43,908 bases of DNA from Streptomyces albospinus (lineage in GTDB: Bacteria; Actinomycetota; Actinomycetes; Streptomycetales; Streptomycetaceae). Position 1 is the stretch's first letter. Each line of letters begins with the position of its first letter. Shown one piece after another: positions 34,049 through 41,979 of this stretch. A model generated the notes under the pieces. The model was given only the letters and a program-made list of their open reading frames with translations, was not told where the DNA came from and searched no databases. The stretch spans positions 1 to 43,908 of the forward strand of contig NZ_BMRP01000051.1 in NCBI RefSeq assembly GCF_014648695.1. Direction: 5' to 3'. A program made the translations under genes and the position numbers.

Positions 34049-35038
34049 GTGAGCCCCACCCGCCGTCTCATACCCACCCTGGCCGCAGGTACCTTGGCCG
34101 CTGTAGCTGCCATCGTGCCCGCGACGGCCCACGCCGCAAGCCCCTTCTCCCTGGTGATCCTGCCGGACCAGAAGGAGGGCGCGATCTACGACTTCGTCAA
34201 CTCGGCGAAGAGGTCGGTCGACGTGACGATCTATGAGCTGCGCGACACCACTCTCGTCAACGACCTGGTGAAGAAGCAGAAGGCAGGCGTGAAGGTCCGC
34301 GTGGTCTTCGACTCCCAGCACGCGTCCATCGACGGCGCCGCCTACAAGGCGCTGTCCGCGGCCGGCGCCGGGGTGACGTACTCGTCCTCGGAGTACGTGT
34401 ACACCCACCAGAAGACGATCACCGTCGACGGCGCCAAGTCCTACATCAGCACCGGCAACTTCGACACGAAGTACTACGCCACCTCGCGTGACTACGGCAT
34501 TTTCGACACCGACAAGGCCGATGTCGCGGCGATAGAGAAGGTCTTCAACGCCGACTTCGCGAAGACCTCCGTCACCCCGTCCGACGGCACCGACCTGGTC
34601 TGGTCGCCCACCGACTCGCAGAGCCACCTGCTGGCCCTGGTCAAGGGGGCGAAGCGCAGCCTGGATGTGCAGCAGGAGGAGTTCGGCGACGCCGCCCTGG
34701 TGAACGCGATCGTCGCGGACGCCAAGCGCGGCGTCACCGTTCGCGTCGTCGCGGAGAACCAGTCCTCGAAGTACAGCAAGCAGCTCAAGAAGGTCACCGC
34801 CGCCGGTGGCAAGGTGGCCACGTACACGAGCTCCACCGGCTACTACATCCACGCCAAAGCGATCGTCGCCGACTACGGCACGTCCTCCGCGAAGGTGTTC
34901 GCCGGCTCGGAGAACTTCTCCAACAACTCGCTCAACCACAACCGCGAACTCGGCCTCATCGTCAGTGACTCCGCGGTCGTCAGCGGCATCGAGAAGGCGT
35001 TCAGCGCCGACTTCCGCAAGAGCCACCACAAGGCCTGA
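34049..35038 (+). CDS. Secreted phospholipase D-like protein
   Basis: 329 residues from GTG at 34049 with AGGAGAG upstream. A Sec signal peptide (RRLIPTLAAGTLAAVAAIVPATAHA) ends at AHA-AS. Two HKD motifs are intact: HQKTITVD from His120 and HAKAIVAD from His268, each followed by a Gly-Ser/Gly-Asn element (STGNFD, AGSENFS). This is the PLD superfamily; the small size and HKD pairing suit a phosphodiesterase acting on phospholipid or nucleic acid outside the cell. It has an Ala/Lys-rich composition and slightly different codon use (AAG-rich), typical of exported Streptomyces enzymes. It is monocistronic. Confidence 0.88.
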   Translation: MSPTRRLIPTLAAGTLAAVAAIVPATAHAASPFSLVILPDQKEGAIYDFVNSAKRSVDVTIYELRDTTLVNDLVKKQKAGVKVRVVFDSQHASIDGAAYKALSAAGAGVTYSSSEYVYTHQKTITVDGAKSYISTGNFDTKYYATSRDYGIFDTDKADVAAIEKVFNADFAKTSVTPSDGTDLVWSPTDSQSHLLALVKGAKRSLDVQQEEFGDAALVNAIVADAKRGVTVRVVAENQSSKYSKQLKKVTAAGGKVATYTSSTGYYIHAKAIVADYGTSSAKVFAGSENFSNNSLNHNRELGLIVSDSAVVSGIEKAFSADFRKSHHKA

Positions 35039-35518
35039 CGCGCCACAGCACCAACGTCCGGCGCGACCCGATCCGAACCTTCTTCAATTCCCCGGGCCGC
35101 GACATTCCCACCCGGCCGCTGACTCCTGGATCGCCGGCTGAACGCATCGGTCGGCGATCGAGGGTTGGTGGCAGGGGCGGATGCCTGTGCAACGGACGCC
35201 TCGGCCGCGTTCGACCACCCATCGGCGCTACCTGCGCGCCGACCGTGTCACGCCTGCGCCGCTCCGAGCCCGGGGGAGCGCGGCGCGCCGTTGGCGCGCT
35301 TTGGGCTACAGCGGTCTTGCGGTCTTGCGGTCTTCGGCGCGGCCGAGGCGCCTCACCTGCTCGGGCTCCGAGCGCCCTCCTGCCTCGTGGCGGTGGGGGG
35401 CTTTGTGCCGGTCGTCACCCTCGGGCCGTTGCCGGACCTACCCCTGCGTCCCCCCGGCGGAGCCGGGTCGTAGGGTGGGTGGGCGCAAGTGTTCGTATAC
35501 AGATCGACGGGGGTTGCA
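35039..35518. other. Intergenic region after the phospholipase gene
   Basis: 480 bases without a supported gene. The hairpin at 35129-35159 may be a terminator. The last 40 bases must hold the promoter of the small lipoprotein. Confidence 0.4.
35129..35159 (+). terminator. Possible hairpin terminator
   Basis: GATCGCCG (35129-35136) pairs with CGGCGATC (35152-35159), loop 15 bases, 90 bases past the phospholipase stop. The long loop makes this only a candidate. Confidence 0.3.
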
Positions 35519-35851
35519 GTGGCGCGGAAGACGGATTCGGACACGGTGCGGCGGCTGCGCTCCAGTGCCGTCATCCTTGGTGGCATGGGGGTGCTCGCCG
35601 CGGCCCTCACTTCCTGCGGGAGTGAGCCGGACAAACGGTGTGTGGACCCCAAAAGCCATGACAAGGCCCAGGGGTACCGCGTGATCAGCCCCTCGCAGTG
35701 CGAGGGGAAGGGAACGTCCGGTCACCCGGCCGGCCAGTGGTACTACGGCTCCGGCGGCTCGGGTCGTTACGCCAAGGGCGGCAGCTTCAGCAAGAGCGCG
35801 GTGGTGGAACGCGGGGGCTTCGGCTCCGGGCACGGCTCCTCGGGCGGCTGA
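35519..35851 (+). CDS. Small lipoprotein encoded with the GSP-synthase-like gene
   Basis: 110 residues from GTG at 35519 behind GGGGG. A twin-basic N-terminus (ARKTDSDTVRRLRSS) and hydrophobic core lead to the lipobox AALTSC. The mature part is short and ends in a Gly/Ser-rich tail (YYGSGGSGRYAKGGSFSKSA, GFGSGHGSSGG). Streptomyces genomes commonly carry such a lipoprotein immediately before a glutathionylspermidine-synthase-family gene, as here with a 7-base gap, so the two probably form one unit. Its function is unknown. Confidence 0.72.
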   Translation: MARKTDSDTVRRLRSSAVILGGMGVLAAALTSCGSEPDKRCVDPKSHDKAQGYRVISPSQCEGKGTSGHPAGQWYYGSGGSGRYAKGGSFSKSAVVERGGFGSGHGSSGG

Positions 35852-35858
35852 CCGCACG

Positions 35859-37049
35859 ATGCGCCGCCACACCATCGAGCCCCGCCCCGACTGGCAGACC
35901 ATCGTCGAGGCCCAGGGTCTGATCTATCCCCTCACCCGGTACCCCGACGACTCCTTGCGCCCCTACTGGGACGAGAGCGCGTACTACTCCTTCTCGGCGG
36001 CCGAGATCGAGTCGCTGGAGGAGGTCGTCGAGGAGCTGCACGGCATGTGCCTGGCCGCCGCCGAGCACATCGTCACCCACGACCGGTTCGCCGACCTCGG
36101 CATCACCGATCCGCAGCTGGCCGCCAGGGTCGCCGAGGCATGGCGCCGCCGCGCCGAACTCCCCTCTCTCTACGGCCGTTTCGACCTCCGCTACGACGGC
36201 ATCGGTCCGGCCAAAATGCTCGAATACAACGCCGACACCCCCACCTCCCTGGTGGAGGCCGCCAGCCCCCAGTGGTTCTGGATGGAGGACCGGTTCCCGA
36301 CCGCCGACCAGTGGAACTCGCTGCATGAGCGACTGGTCGACGCCTGGAAACGGCAGGCGGCCCTGCTGCCGCCCGGCGCCCCGCTGCACTTCGCGCACTC
36401 GGCCGCCGACGAACTGGGCGAGGACCTGATGACCGTCGCCTACCTGCGGGAAACGGCCGAGCAAGCGGGACTGACGACCGAGGCGATCGCCATGGAGGAG
36501 ATCGGCTGGGACAGGCTCTCCGGGCGCTTCGTCGACCAGCGGCTGCGCTTCATCCGGGCCTGCTTCAAGCTCTACCCCTGGGAGTGGCTGGCCAGCGACG
36601 CCTTCGGTCCGAGCGTGCTGGACACCCTCGACAACGGCGGCGCCACCGGCACCACCCTGTGGATCGAGCCCGCCTGGAAGATGCTGCTCTCCAACAAGGC
36701 CCTGCTGGCCATCCTCTGGGAACTCTTCCCCGGCCACCCCAACCTCCTTCCCGCCTACCTGGACGGCCCCCGCGACCTGGCCGCCCCCGACGGCCCCGGC
36801 TATGTCGCCAAGCCCCTGCTGGGCAGGGAGGGCGCGGGTGTCACCGTCCACCCGCCGGGATCCGCTGCGGCGCGGCCCGAAGAGCTGTGCTGCTACCAGG
36901 AGTTGGCGCCGCTGCCCGAGTTCGACGGAAACCGGGTGGTGCTCGGAACCTGGGTGGTCGAAGACGAGGCCGCCGGGCTGGGCATCCGCGAATCCGCGGG
37001 CCTGGTCACCGACGGGTACGCACGCTTCCTGCCGCACCTCATCCGTTGA
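35859..37049 (+). CDS. Glutathionylspermidine synthase-family ATP-grasp ligase
   Basis: 396 residues from ATG at 35859. The chain has the GSP_synth pattern: LYGRFDLRYDGIGPAKMLEYN and DTPTSLVEAA in the substrate part, and the ATP-grasp residues NKALLAILWELFPGHPNLLPAY, YVAKPLLGREGAGV, CYQELAPLPEFDG and the metal site GTWVVEDEAAGLGIRES. It forms a C-N bond (peptide-like ligation) with ATP. Because actinobacteria do not make glutathione, the name reflects the fold only; a lipid, cell-wall or polyamine substrate is possible. Length is normal and complete. Confidence 0.87.
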   Translation: MRRHTIEPRPDWQTIVEAQGLIYPLTRYPDDSLRPYWDESAYYSFSAAEIESLEEVVEELHGMCLAAAEHIVTHDRFADLGITDPQLAARVAEAWRRRAELPSLYGRFDLRYDGIGPAKMLEYNADTPTSLVEAASPQWFWMEDRFPTADQWNSLHERLVDAWKRQAALLPPGAPLHFAHSAADELGEDLMTVAYLRETAEQAGLTTEAIAMEEIGWDRLSGRFVDQRLRFIRACFKLYPWEWLASDAFGPSVLDTLDNGGATGTTLWIEPAWKMLLSNKALLAILWELFPGHPNLLPAYLDGPRDLAAPDGPGYVAKPLLGREGAGVTVHPPGSAAARPEELCCYQELAPLPEFDGNRVVLGTWVVEDEAAGLGIRESAGLVTDGYARFLPHLIR

Positions 37050-37054
37050 GAATG

Positions 37055-37077
37055 CGATGCGGCAGCGCACCGCATCG
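37055..37077 (+). terminator. Possible terminator hairpin after the ATP-grasp gene
   Basis: CGATGCGG (37055-37062) pairs with CCGCATCG (37070-37077), 7-base loop, 6 bases after the stop codon. Confidence 0.45.
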
Positions 37078-37199
37078 GCGGCCTGCCGGTCGGAAGGCTC
37101 CGTGAGGAACTGCCACACGTACACGGTGGCCGGTTGAGCGGGGGACAGGCCCGGTGTGCCGCCCCGCGGGGACCGCTCCGGGAAGTCCCGTGCAGTCAC

Positions 37200-37645
37200 G
37201 GCGACGACGCGACGTAAGGGATCCACGGAAGCAACCGCCGTCTCGCGATGGACCCGCTCGGCCTGCCCGTGTTGATCACGGTGACACCCACCGGCCTCCC
37301 GGGCCGCGACGCCGCCCGCGACCCGTGCCGGCGGCTCCCCTTCACCCAGCCGAAGATCACCAGATCTGGACCCACCACAGCTACGCCGGCGAATTCGTGG
37401 ACAGTGCCCGTGAACGCCAAGGCGCTCGCCCTGCGCATGATCTCCAGGCCGAAGGGCGTCAGGGCTTCGGCCTCCTGCCCCGCCGCTGGAAGGGCGAGCC
37501 CACGATCGGCTGGTGCATGAACGCCCGCCGCAACGCACGCGACCACGAGCGGTGGACCCAGCGCTCCGAAGCCCACCGGAACAGGGCGCTCATCACCATG
37601 ACGCCCCGGCGCCTGCCCCGCAAAGAAGCGGCCCGCGGCCGGACA
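37200..37645 (+). pseudogene. IS5-family transposase remnant, multiply frameshifted
   Basis: Two plus-strand frames alternate to give the IS5 transposase C-terminal half: DPLGLPVLITVTPTGLPGRDAA, then HSYAGEFVD (the family's DSAYAG...D), then MISRPKGV, then GFGLLPRRWKGEPTIGWCMNARRNARDHER and ALITMTPRRLPRK. The second catalytic Asp region reads H-S-YAG instead of DSAYAG, and the Glu region (RRWVVERT) is RRWKGEPT. There are at least three frame changes. It lies just upstream of the ribbon-helix-helix operon. Confidence 0.78.
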
Positions 37646-37705
37646 CGCCGGCTGCCCCCGACGCCCTGTGCCGGCCGGGCCGGATGATCGTCCTGTCGGC
37701 AGCGG

Positions 37706-37729
37706 GCTAGCTTGCTAGGATGCTAGCAT
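37706..37729 (+). promoter_or_regulatory. Three 8-bp tandem repeats upstream of the RHH gene, probable operator
   Basis: GCTAGCTT, GCTAGGAT and GCTAGCAT follow one another without gaps at 37706-37729 (consensus GCTAGNNT). The middle repeat contains TAGGAT (37716-37721), a good -10. MetJ/Arc-type ribbon-helix-helix proteins bind tandem 8-bp boxes cooperatively, so autorepression is likely. The start codon is only 6 bases downstream, so the message may be leaderless. Confidence 0.7.
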
Positions 37730-37735
37730 CGCCTC

Positions 37736-37915
37736 GTGGGTGATGAGGAAGTGAAGCAGTTCAACGTGTACCTGCCGATCGGGCTGATCAAGCAGGTCAA
37801 GTACCGAGCCCTTGAGTCGGGCATGTCGTTGTCGGCGTTGGTTGCTGACGCGCTGCGCGCCTACCTCGACGACGGCCAGGGGCACAAGCCGCAATCGACT
37901 GACAAGGAGACCTGA
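37736..37915 (+). CDS. Ribbon-helix-helix DNA-binding protein, 59 aa
   Basis: GTG at 37736. The first strand VKQFNVYLPIGLIKQVKYRALE, then SGMSLSALVADALRAYL, is a classic CopG/Arc RHH fold (strand, helix, helix). The C-terminal tail is polar. It should bind DNA as a dimer, most likely at the 8-bp repeats directly upstream. The VOC gene starts one base after its stop, so it is the first gene of an operon. The lack of a toxin neighbour argues against a plain toxin-antitoxin role. Confidence 0.78.
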   Translation: MGDEEVKQFNVYLPIGLIKQVKYRALESGMSLSALVADALRAYLDDGQGHKPQSTDKET

Positions 37916-37916
37916 C

Positions 37917-38261
37917 ATGGCGACGGAAGGAATCGAGGCCGTCTTCCTGACGACCCACAACTGGGGCAAGGCGGCGAAGTTCTTCCAATCGCTGGGCTAC
38001 GAGTTGGACTTCTCGACCGACCACAACTCCGGCCAGCTCCGCAACGGCGACGGGCCGTACGTCTTCATCGCCGAGGTTCCCGAGGACCAAGAGCCGCAGA
38101 CGCGGATTGTGCTGAAGGTGCCGGACGCCGACGCGTTCCGTGCCGATCCCGGCGTCGAGGTGGTCACGCCGTTCGAGGACACCCATTACGGAACCAGGGA
38201 GATGACCGTCCGCGACCCCGACGGGCGTCTGTGGAGCCTCCAGGCTCCCGCCGAGAACTGA
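37917..38261 (+). CDS. VOC-family (glyoxalase/bleomycin-resistance-like) protein
   Basis: 114 residues from ATG at 37917, with AAGGAG in the end of the RHH gene. One VOC module pair: EAVFLTTHNWGKAAKFFQSLGYELDF, then PYVFIAEVPEDQ, then THYGTREMTVRDPDGRLWSLQAP, whose DPDG.LW end is typical. Metal ligand candidates are His15-like in the TTHNW strand and a Glu/Asp near the end. Could be an enzyme or a small-molecule-binding resistance protein. It is cotranscribed with the RHH regulator and the next methyltransferase. Confidence 0.82.
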   Translation: MATEGIEAVFLTTHNWGKAAKFFQSLGYELDFSTDHNSGQLRNGDGPYVFIAEVPEDQEPQTRIVLKVPDADAFRADPGVEVVTPFEDTHYGTREMTVRDPDGRLWSLQAPAEN

Positions 38262-38283
38262 CCGCAACGAGAGGGGAAGCGTC

Positions 38284-39141
38284 ATGGAAGGCAAGCAGAC
38301 AGGGGCGCCGGACAGCACTGCGGTGCGGACCGCCCTCTGGCGGGCACTGCACGTCCAGATCGACCCGCCACCGCACGTGCTCAAGGACGAGATCGGCCTG
38401 CGGCTGGCGGCACCCGGCGACGACTGGCGCCGCCGCCCCGACATGGACCCGCACGCCACCAGAGGATTCCGGGCGGCCATCGTGGCCCGCGCCCGTTTCA
38501 TCGAGGACCTGATCGCGGAGCAGGCCGACCGCGGCATCGCTCAGTACGTCATCCTGGGCGCCGGCCTGGACACCTTTGCCCAGCGAAGGCCGGAGGTCAC
38601 CTCCCGCCTACGCGTCTTCGAAGTCGACCAGCCCGGCACCCAGGCATGGAAGCGCCGTCGCCTGGTCGAACTCGCCTACGGCATCCCCGACGGGCTGCGT
38701 TTGGTGCCGGTCGACTTCGAGGCGAGCGAAGACTGGCTGGAGAAGCTGGCCGCTGCCGGCTTCGACCCCAGTCGGCCGGCGGTCATCGTCTCCACCGGCG
38801 TCACCATGTACCTCACCAAGGACGCCACCGCCACCACCCTGCGCCAGATAGCGGGGCTCGCACCCGGTTCGACGCTCGCCATGACCTTCCTGCTGCCGCC
38901 CGAACTGCTCCACGACGCCGATCGCCCCGGCCTCCGGACGAGCAAGGAAGGCGCGCAAGCATCCGGAACGCCGTTCATCAGCTTCTACACCCCGTCCGAG
39001 ATGCTGGCACTGGCCCGCGAAGCCGGCTTCGGAGACGTCCGACACGTGGCGGGAGACTCGCTCGCCGAGCGCTACTTCGCCGATCGCGCCGACGGCCTCC
39101 GCCCGTCAAGCGGAGAGGACCTGCTGCTGGCGACTATCTGA
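38284..39141 (+). CDS. LCMT-like SAM-dependent methyltransferase, third gene of RHH operon
   Basis: 285 residues from ATG at 38284 behind GAGAGGGGAAG, 22 bases after the VOC gene. It has the same family marks as the enzyme at 32851: RAAIVARARFIEDLIAEQ, YVILGAGLDTFAQRRPE (SAM loop), VFEVDQPGTQAWKR, STGVTMYLTKDAT, and FYTPSEMLALAREAGF. The two are not close copies. It likely O-methylates a small molecule; with the VOC protein it may form a small modification or resistance unit. Confidence 0.87.
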   Translation: MEGKQTGAPDSTAVRTALWRALHVQIDPPPHVLKDEIGLRLAAPGDDWRRRPDMDPHATRGFRAAIVARARFIEDLIAEQADRGIAQYVILGAGLDTFAQRRPEVTSRLRVFEVDQPGTQAWKRRRLVELAYGIPDGLRLVPVDFEASEDWLEKLAAAGFDPSRPAVIVSTGVTMYLTKDATATTLRQIAGLAPGSTLAMTFLLPPELLHDADRPGLRTSKEGAQASGTPFISFYTPSEMLALAREAGFGDVRHVAGDSLAERYFADRADGLRPSSGEDLLLATI

Positions 39142-39398
39142 TCTCTCGTCAACACCCGCTGCTCCCAAAGGCCTTCGCTCCTCGTGGGTGCCCGAAGGAT
39201 GCTGCGCCCGCTCGTCGAGGGCGGCTTCCCCGATCCCACTCGGCATCCGGACACGCACTCAGCGACGGCTGTACGCCGTCCATGGCAGCGATGACGTGTC
39301 CCTGTTCTCGGCCCGGCAGCGCCCGTCCTCACGGATCGGGAGTTGGAGGGTGCCCTGGACGGCTGATTCCTGCATGGTGCCGGGGAGGACGACGCCAG

Positions 39399-40022
39399 TC
39401 AGAGGACCGCCTGCCGCCGGGCGGGGCGCGTCCACGGGATCAATGCCGGTACTCGCGCGCGATAGAGCTCGTAGGACGATCCGAACTGGTCGGCCATCAG
39501 GCCGTCCTCGATCCGGACCCGGCGGAGCAGCCAGGGGACGGCAACCACCAGGAAGGCAATCCAGACACCGAAGCCGCAGGCCAGCATGCCGCCGACGATC
39601 AAGCCGAGGAGGCCGGTGTATATGGGGTGGCGGACCAGCCGGTAGGGACCGTCCGTACGCAGCTCGTGGTGCTCCTGGACCATGGGGATGCTGGCCCACA
39701 TCGTGCCCAGGACCCATCGGGCCCACAGCAGCAAAGCGGTGGAGGCGACGGCGAGCAGGGCGCCCAGGAGAGCGAGCTCGGGTTGCCAGTACTGGAGGTG
39801 GTGCCACAGGTGTGGGGTGTGTCCGACCAGTGCGGAGAACGCGTAGGCGCCTGCGATGAGCAGCACCCTGCGGGGCAGGGTGCGACGCAATCCGCGCACC
39901 CAGGCGCCCGGGCCGGCCGGGCCCTTCAGCCCGAAATAGACAGCACCCACGAACCAGGCCACGACAAAGATCAGAACACAGACACCTGTGAGAACGACAA
40001 GTACCGAGTGAAGTGAGCTCAT
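39399..40022 (-). CDS. ICMT/PEMT-like integral membrane methyltransferase
   Basis: 207 residues from ATG at 40022 with GAGGAG upstream. About five membrane spans (LVVLTGVCVLIFVVAWFVGAVY, LIAGAYAFSALVG, LLGALLAVASTALLLWARW, LLGLIVGGMLACGFGVWIAF and more). The isoprenylcysteine-methyltransferase signature is present: ELRTDGPYRLVRHPIYTG, then RRVRIEDGLMADQFGSSYELYRARVPALIPW. It would use SAM at the membrane to methylate a lipid-like or small hydrophobic substrate. It lies 3 bases after the end of the PucR pseudogene frame. Confidence 0.87.
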   Translation of the reverse strand: MSSLHSVLVVLTGVCVLIFVVAWFVGAVYFGLKGPAGPGAWVRGLRRTLPRRVLLIAGAYAFSALVGHTPHLWHHLQYWQPELALLGALLAVASTALLLWARWVLGTMWASIPMVQEHHELRTDGPYRLVRHPIYTGLLGLIVGGMLACGFGVWIAFLVVAVPWLLRRVRIEDGLMADQFGSSYELYRARVPALIPWTRPARRQAVL

Positions 40023-40025
40023 GGC

Positions 40026-41090
40026 TCAAGGCTGCTCCTCGTTCACAACGGATGGCCACCACCCTGGGGTTGATGTGGAGGTCTCCACCCACGGGTGGAT
40101 ACCCAACCGGCGCCGCACCGGTGTCGCGGCCGGTGCCGGCACGCTCGATGCGCCGGGCGCTGAGCGAGACACCGCCGAGGCACTTTCCCTCGATTCGCGA
40201 TCGGAACCGGGCGGGGCGGATGCTGTGCCAGGATTCCTGACCTGTTGCCGGTGTGGCGAAGTGGCGTCCTGTTCGCCGGGTGTCAGTCGCAGGGCATGCA
40301 AGGCCACGGCGAGGTCGGCGACTGTGCGGGGGTCGCGCAGCGAGCGCCCGGTCAGTTCCTCGATTCTGTGCAGCCGGTAGCGGACGGTGTTGCGGTGGCA
40401 GTACAGGAACCGTGCCGCGTCGGCCGTCGAGCCTGCTGCCGCGAACCAGCACTCCAGGGTTTCCAGCAGACGGTCCCGTTCGCCGGCCGGGAGCTGAAGT
40501 ACGCCTTCGAGGACGGCACGGGCGATCCGTCCCGCTTCGTCGGGAGCGGCTGCTACCAGCAAGGCGGTCGGGCTGTTGTCGAAGCGTGCGATGCCTGTGG
40601 GCCGACCGCGTGTGCCGGTGAGTGTTAGGCGGGCGAGCCGGAGGGCTTTGGGGGCTCGCGCAGGTGACGGTAGGTGGGGCTGACGCCTACCGGGGCGGTG
40701 AGTGATCGCTCCAGGATGCGCAGGGCCGCATCGTCGGCTCCCGGATGCCGGACGGCGATCACGCCGATGTGCAGGTCGGGGAGCAGGCGCCAGGCCGACC
40801 GCAGTTGTTCGGCACGGAGGCGTGTCTCGATTCCGGGCAGTGCCTCCCGGTCGGGGCCGGGCACTTCGGCGGCGACCACGACGTAGGGACCACGTGTGGG
40901 CAGGCCGAGGACGTCGGCGGCCTCCCAGAGGGTTGTGCGGTCGGTGAGCAGGCCGGTGAACAGGGCCTCGACCATGGCCGAGCGTTCCCGCTCGCGTTGC
41001 AGCACGAGCTCGGAGACCGCCTCGCGGTAGGCATCGCTGGCCGATGCCGCGAGGCCCTGGTTGACCCACCAGGCGGCCAGGGACGTGATG
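40026..41090 (-). pseudogene. PucR-like helix-turn-helix regulator: 5'-truncated and frameshifted
   Basis: The 5' part (frame ending at 40625) reads AAWWVNQGLAASASDAYREA, then MVEALFTGLLTDRTTLWEAADVLGLP and DLHIGVIAVRHPGADD. The 3' part, in another frame, gives KALRLARLTLTGTRGRPTG, LECWFAAAGSTADAARFLY, and CHRNTVRYRLHRIEELTGRSL, the PucR HTH. Adding one base to the run of five G (plus strand 40650-40654) restores continuity. Upstream of about 41090 the frame runs into the antisense of the SGNH hydrolase relic, so the real start is lost. The frame continues about 70 codons past the usual PucR end to 40026, probably by chance. Confidence 0.78.
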
Positions 41091-41595
41091 GCACCTCGGC
41101 ACCTCCGACCTCGGCTTCGTCGATGTCGTGATTGCCTGCTCAGCCCTGGCCGTGACCGACCCGCTCGGGTCTCCCCGCCACAACCTCTACGGCGACACGC
41201 TCAGCAAGCGGCTCGACTCGGCGGCAGCGCAGCTGACCGACGGTCTGCACAAGCTGTCCGCCAAGGCCCGCCAAGCCAAGGTGGTCGTCGTCGGCTACCC
41301 ATCGGTGCTCCCCGACGACCCGACGACATGCCTGGGCAAGATGCCCGTCACGACCGGCGATCTGCGCTTCCTGCGCTCCATCCTCGGCGAACTCGACGAG
41401 GAGGTGGCCCAGGCCGCCACCGCGGCGGGCGCCACATACGTCGACACCCGCACTCCGACCAAGGGCCACGACAGCTGTTCCGCGTCCCCCTGGATCGAAG
41501 GTCTCGTGCCGGCCTCGCCCGCGGCACCGCTGCACCCCGATGCGGTCGGCGAACGCGTCATGGCCGAGACGGTGCTGAGGGCGCTGAACTGCTGA
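41090..41595 (+). pseudogene. SGNH/GDSL hydrolase, C-terminal two-thirds only
   Basis: The frame reads SDLGFVDVVIACSALAV, then AKVVVVGYPSVLPD and ATYVDTRTPTKGHDSCS, then IEGLVPASPAAPLHPDAVGE, which is the second half of a secreted Streptomyces SGNH lipase/esterase, including the catalytic D..H pair (HPDAVGE). The signal peptide and the GDS nucleophile block are missing. The frame has no start before it; GTG at 41128 is internal. It begins where the divergent PucR relic also breaks off. Confidence 0.75.
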
Positions 41596-41979
41596 ACCCC
41601 TGAACCGCCCGAGCGTCCTGCACCATCCGCCGGCACACCGTGTCATCGCCCTGCCACTTCACCAACGACGCGCAGTGACCCGGTGTAGCACCGGACCATG
41701 CTGGCGCACTCCGCCCGACGCACTTCGCATGGCGCACTCCGCCCTGCCTGCTCTCATCCGGCGGGGCGGAGTGCGTCGGACGGTCATGACTGTGACGACG
41801 CTTTTGGATAACGATCTCGACCCATGACCATTCCTGAGGAGCTGTGGCCTTCACCTCACAGGTGATTGACTACGGCGCATGGACCTCGCGCAAGCGCTCC
41901 CCACATGCACCGACATGCCGACGAGCTGCCCCGGTCGGGACGCCGGCCGCCATCCCCTCACCCGACGGGATGGCCTGTC
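41596..41979. other. Gap with repeats before the HSL-type hydrolase
   Basis: About 380 bases. It contains the repeat/hairpin set at 41703-41775. A GTG at 41844 behind GAGGAG opens a 75-codon frame (MAFTSQVIDYGAW) that overlaps the hydrolase start in another frame; I could not support it. The minus strand near 41620-41690 reads CASLVKWQGDDTVCRRMVQDA, protein-like but unrecognised. Confidence 0.4.
41703..41775. repeat. 15-bp direct repeat plus inverted copy forming alternative hairpins
   Basis: TGGCGCACTCCGCCC occurs at 41703-41716 (without the first T being needed) and at 41730-41744, 27 bases apart. GGGCGGAGTGCG at 41764-41775 is the perfect complement of the last 12 bases of either copy. 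Two mutually exclusive hairpins are possible (12-bp stem, loop 19 or 47 bases). It could be a terminator for the SGNH relic or a regulatory repeat. Confidence 0.6.

Noticed and set aside
35787..37538. 583-codon minus-strand frame opposite the ATP-grasp gene
   Set aside because: Shadow; no motif and no start signal, while the plus strand has complete ATP-grasp motifs.
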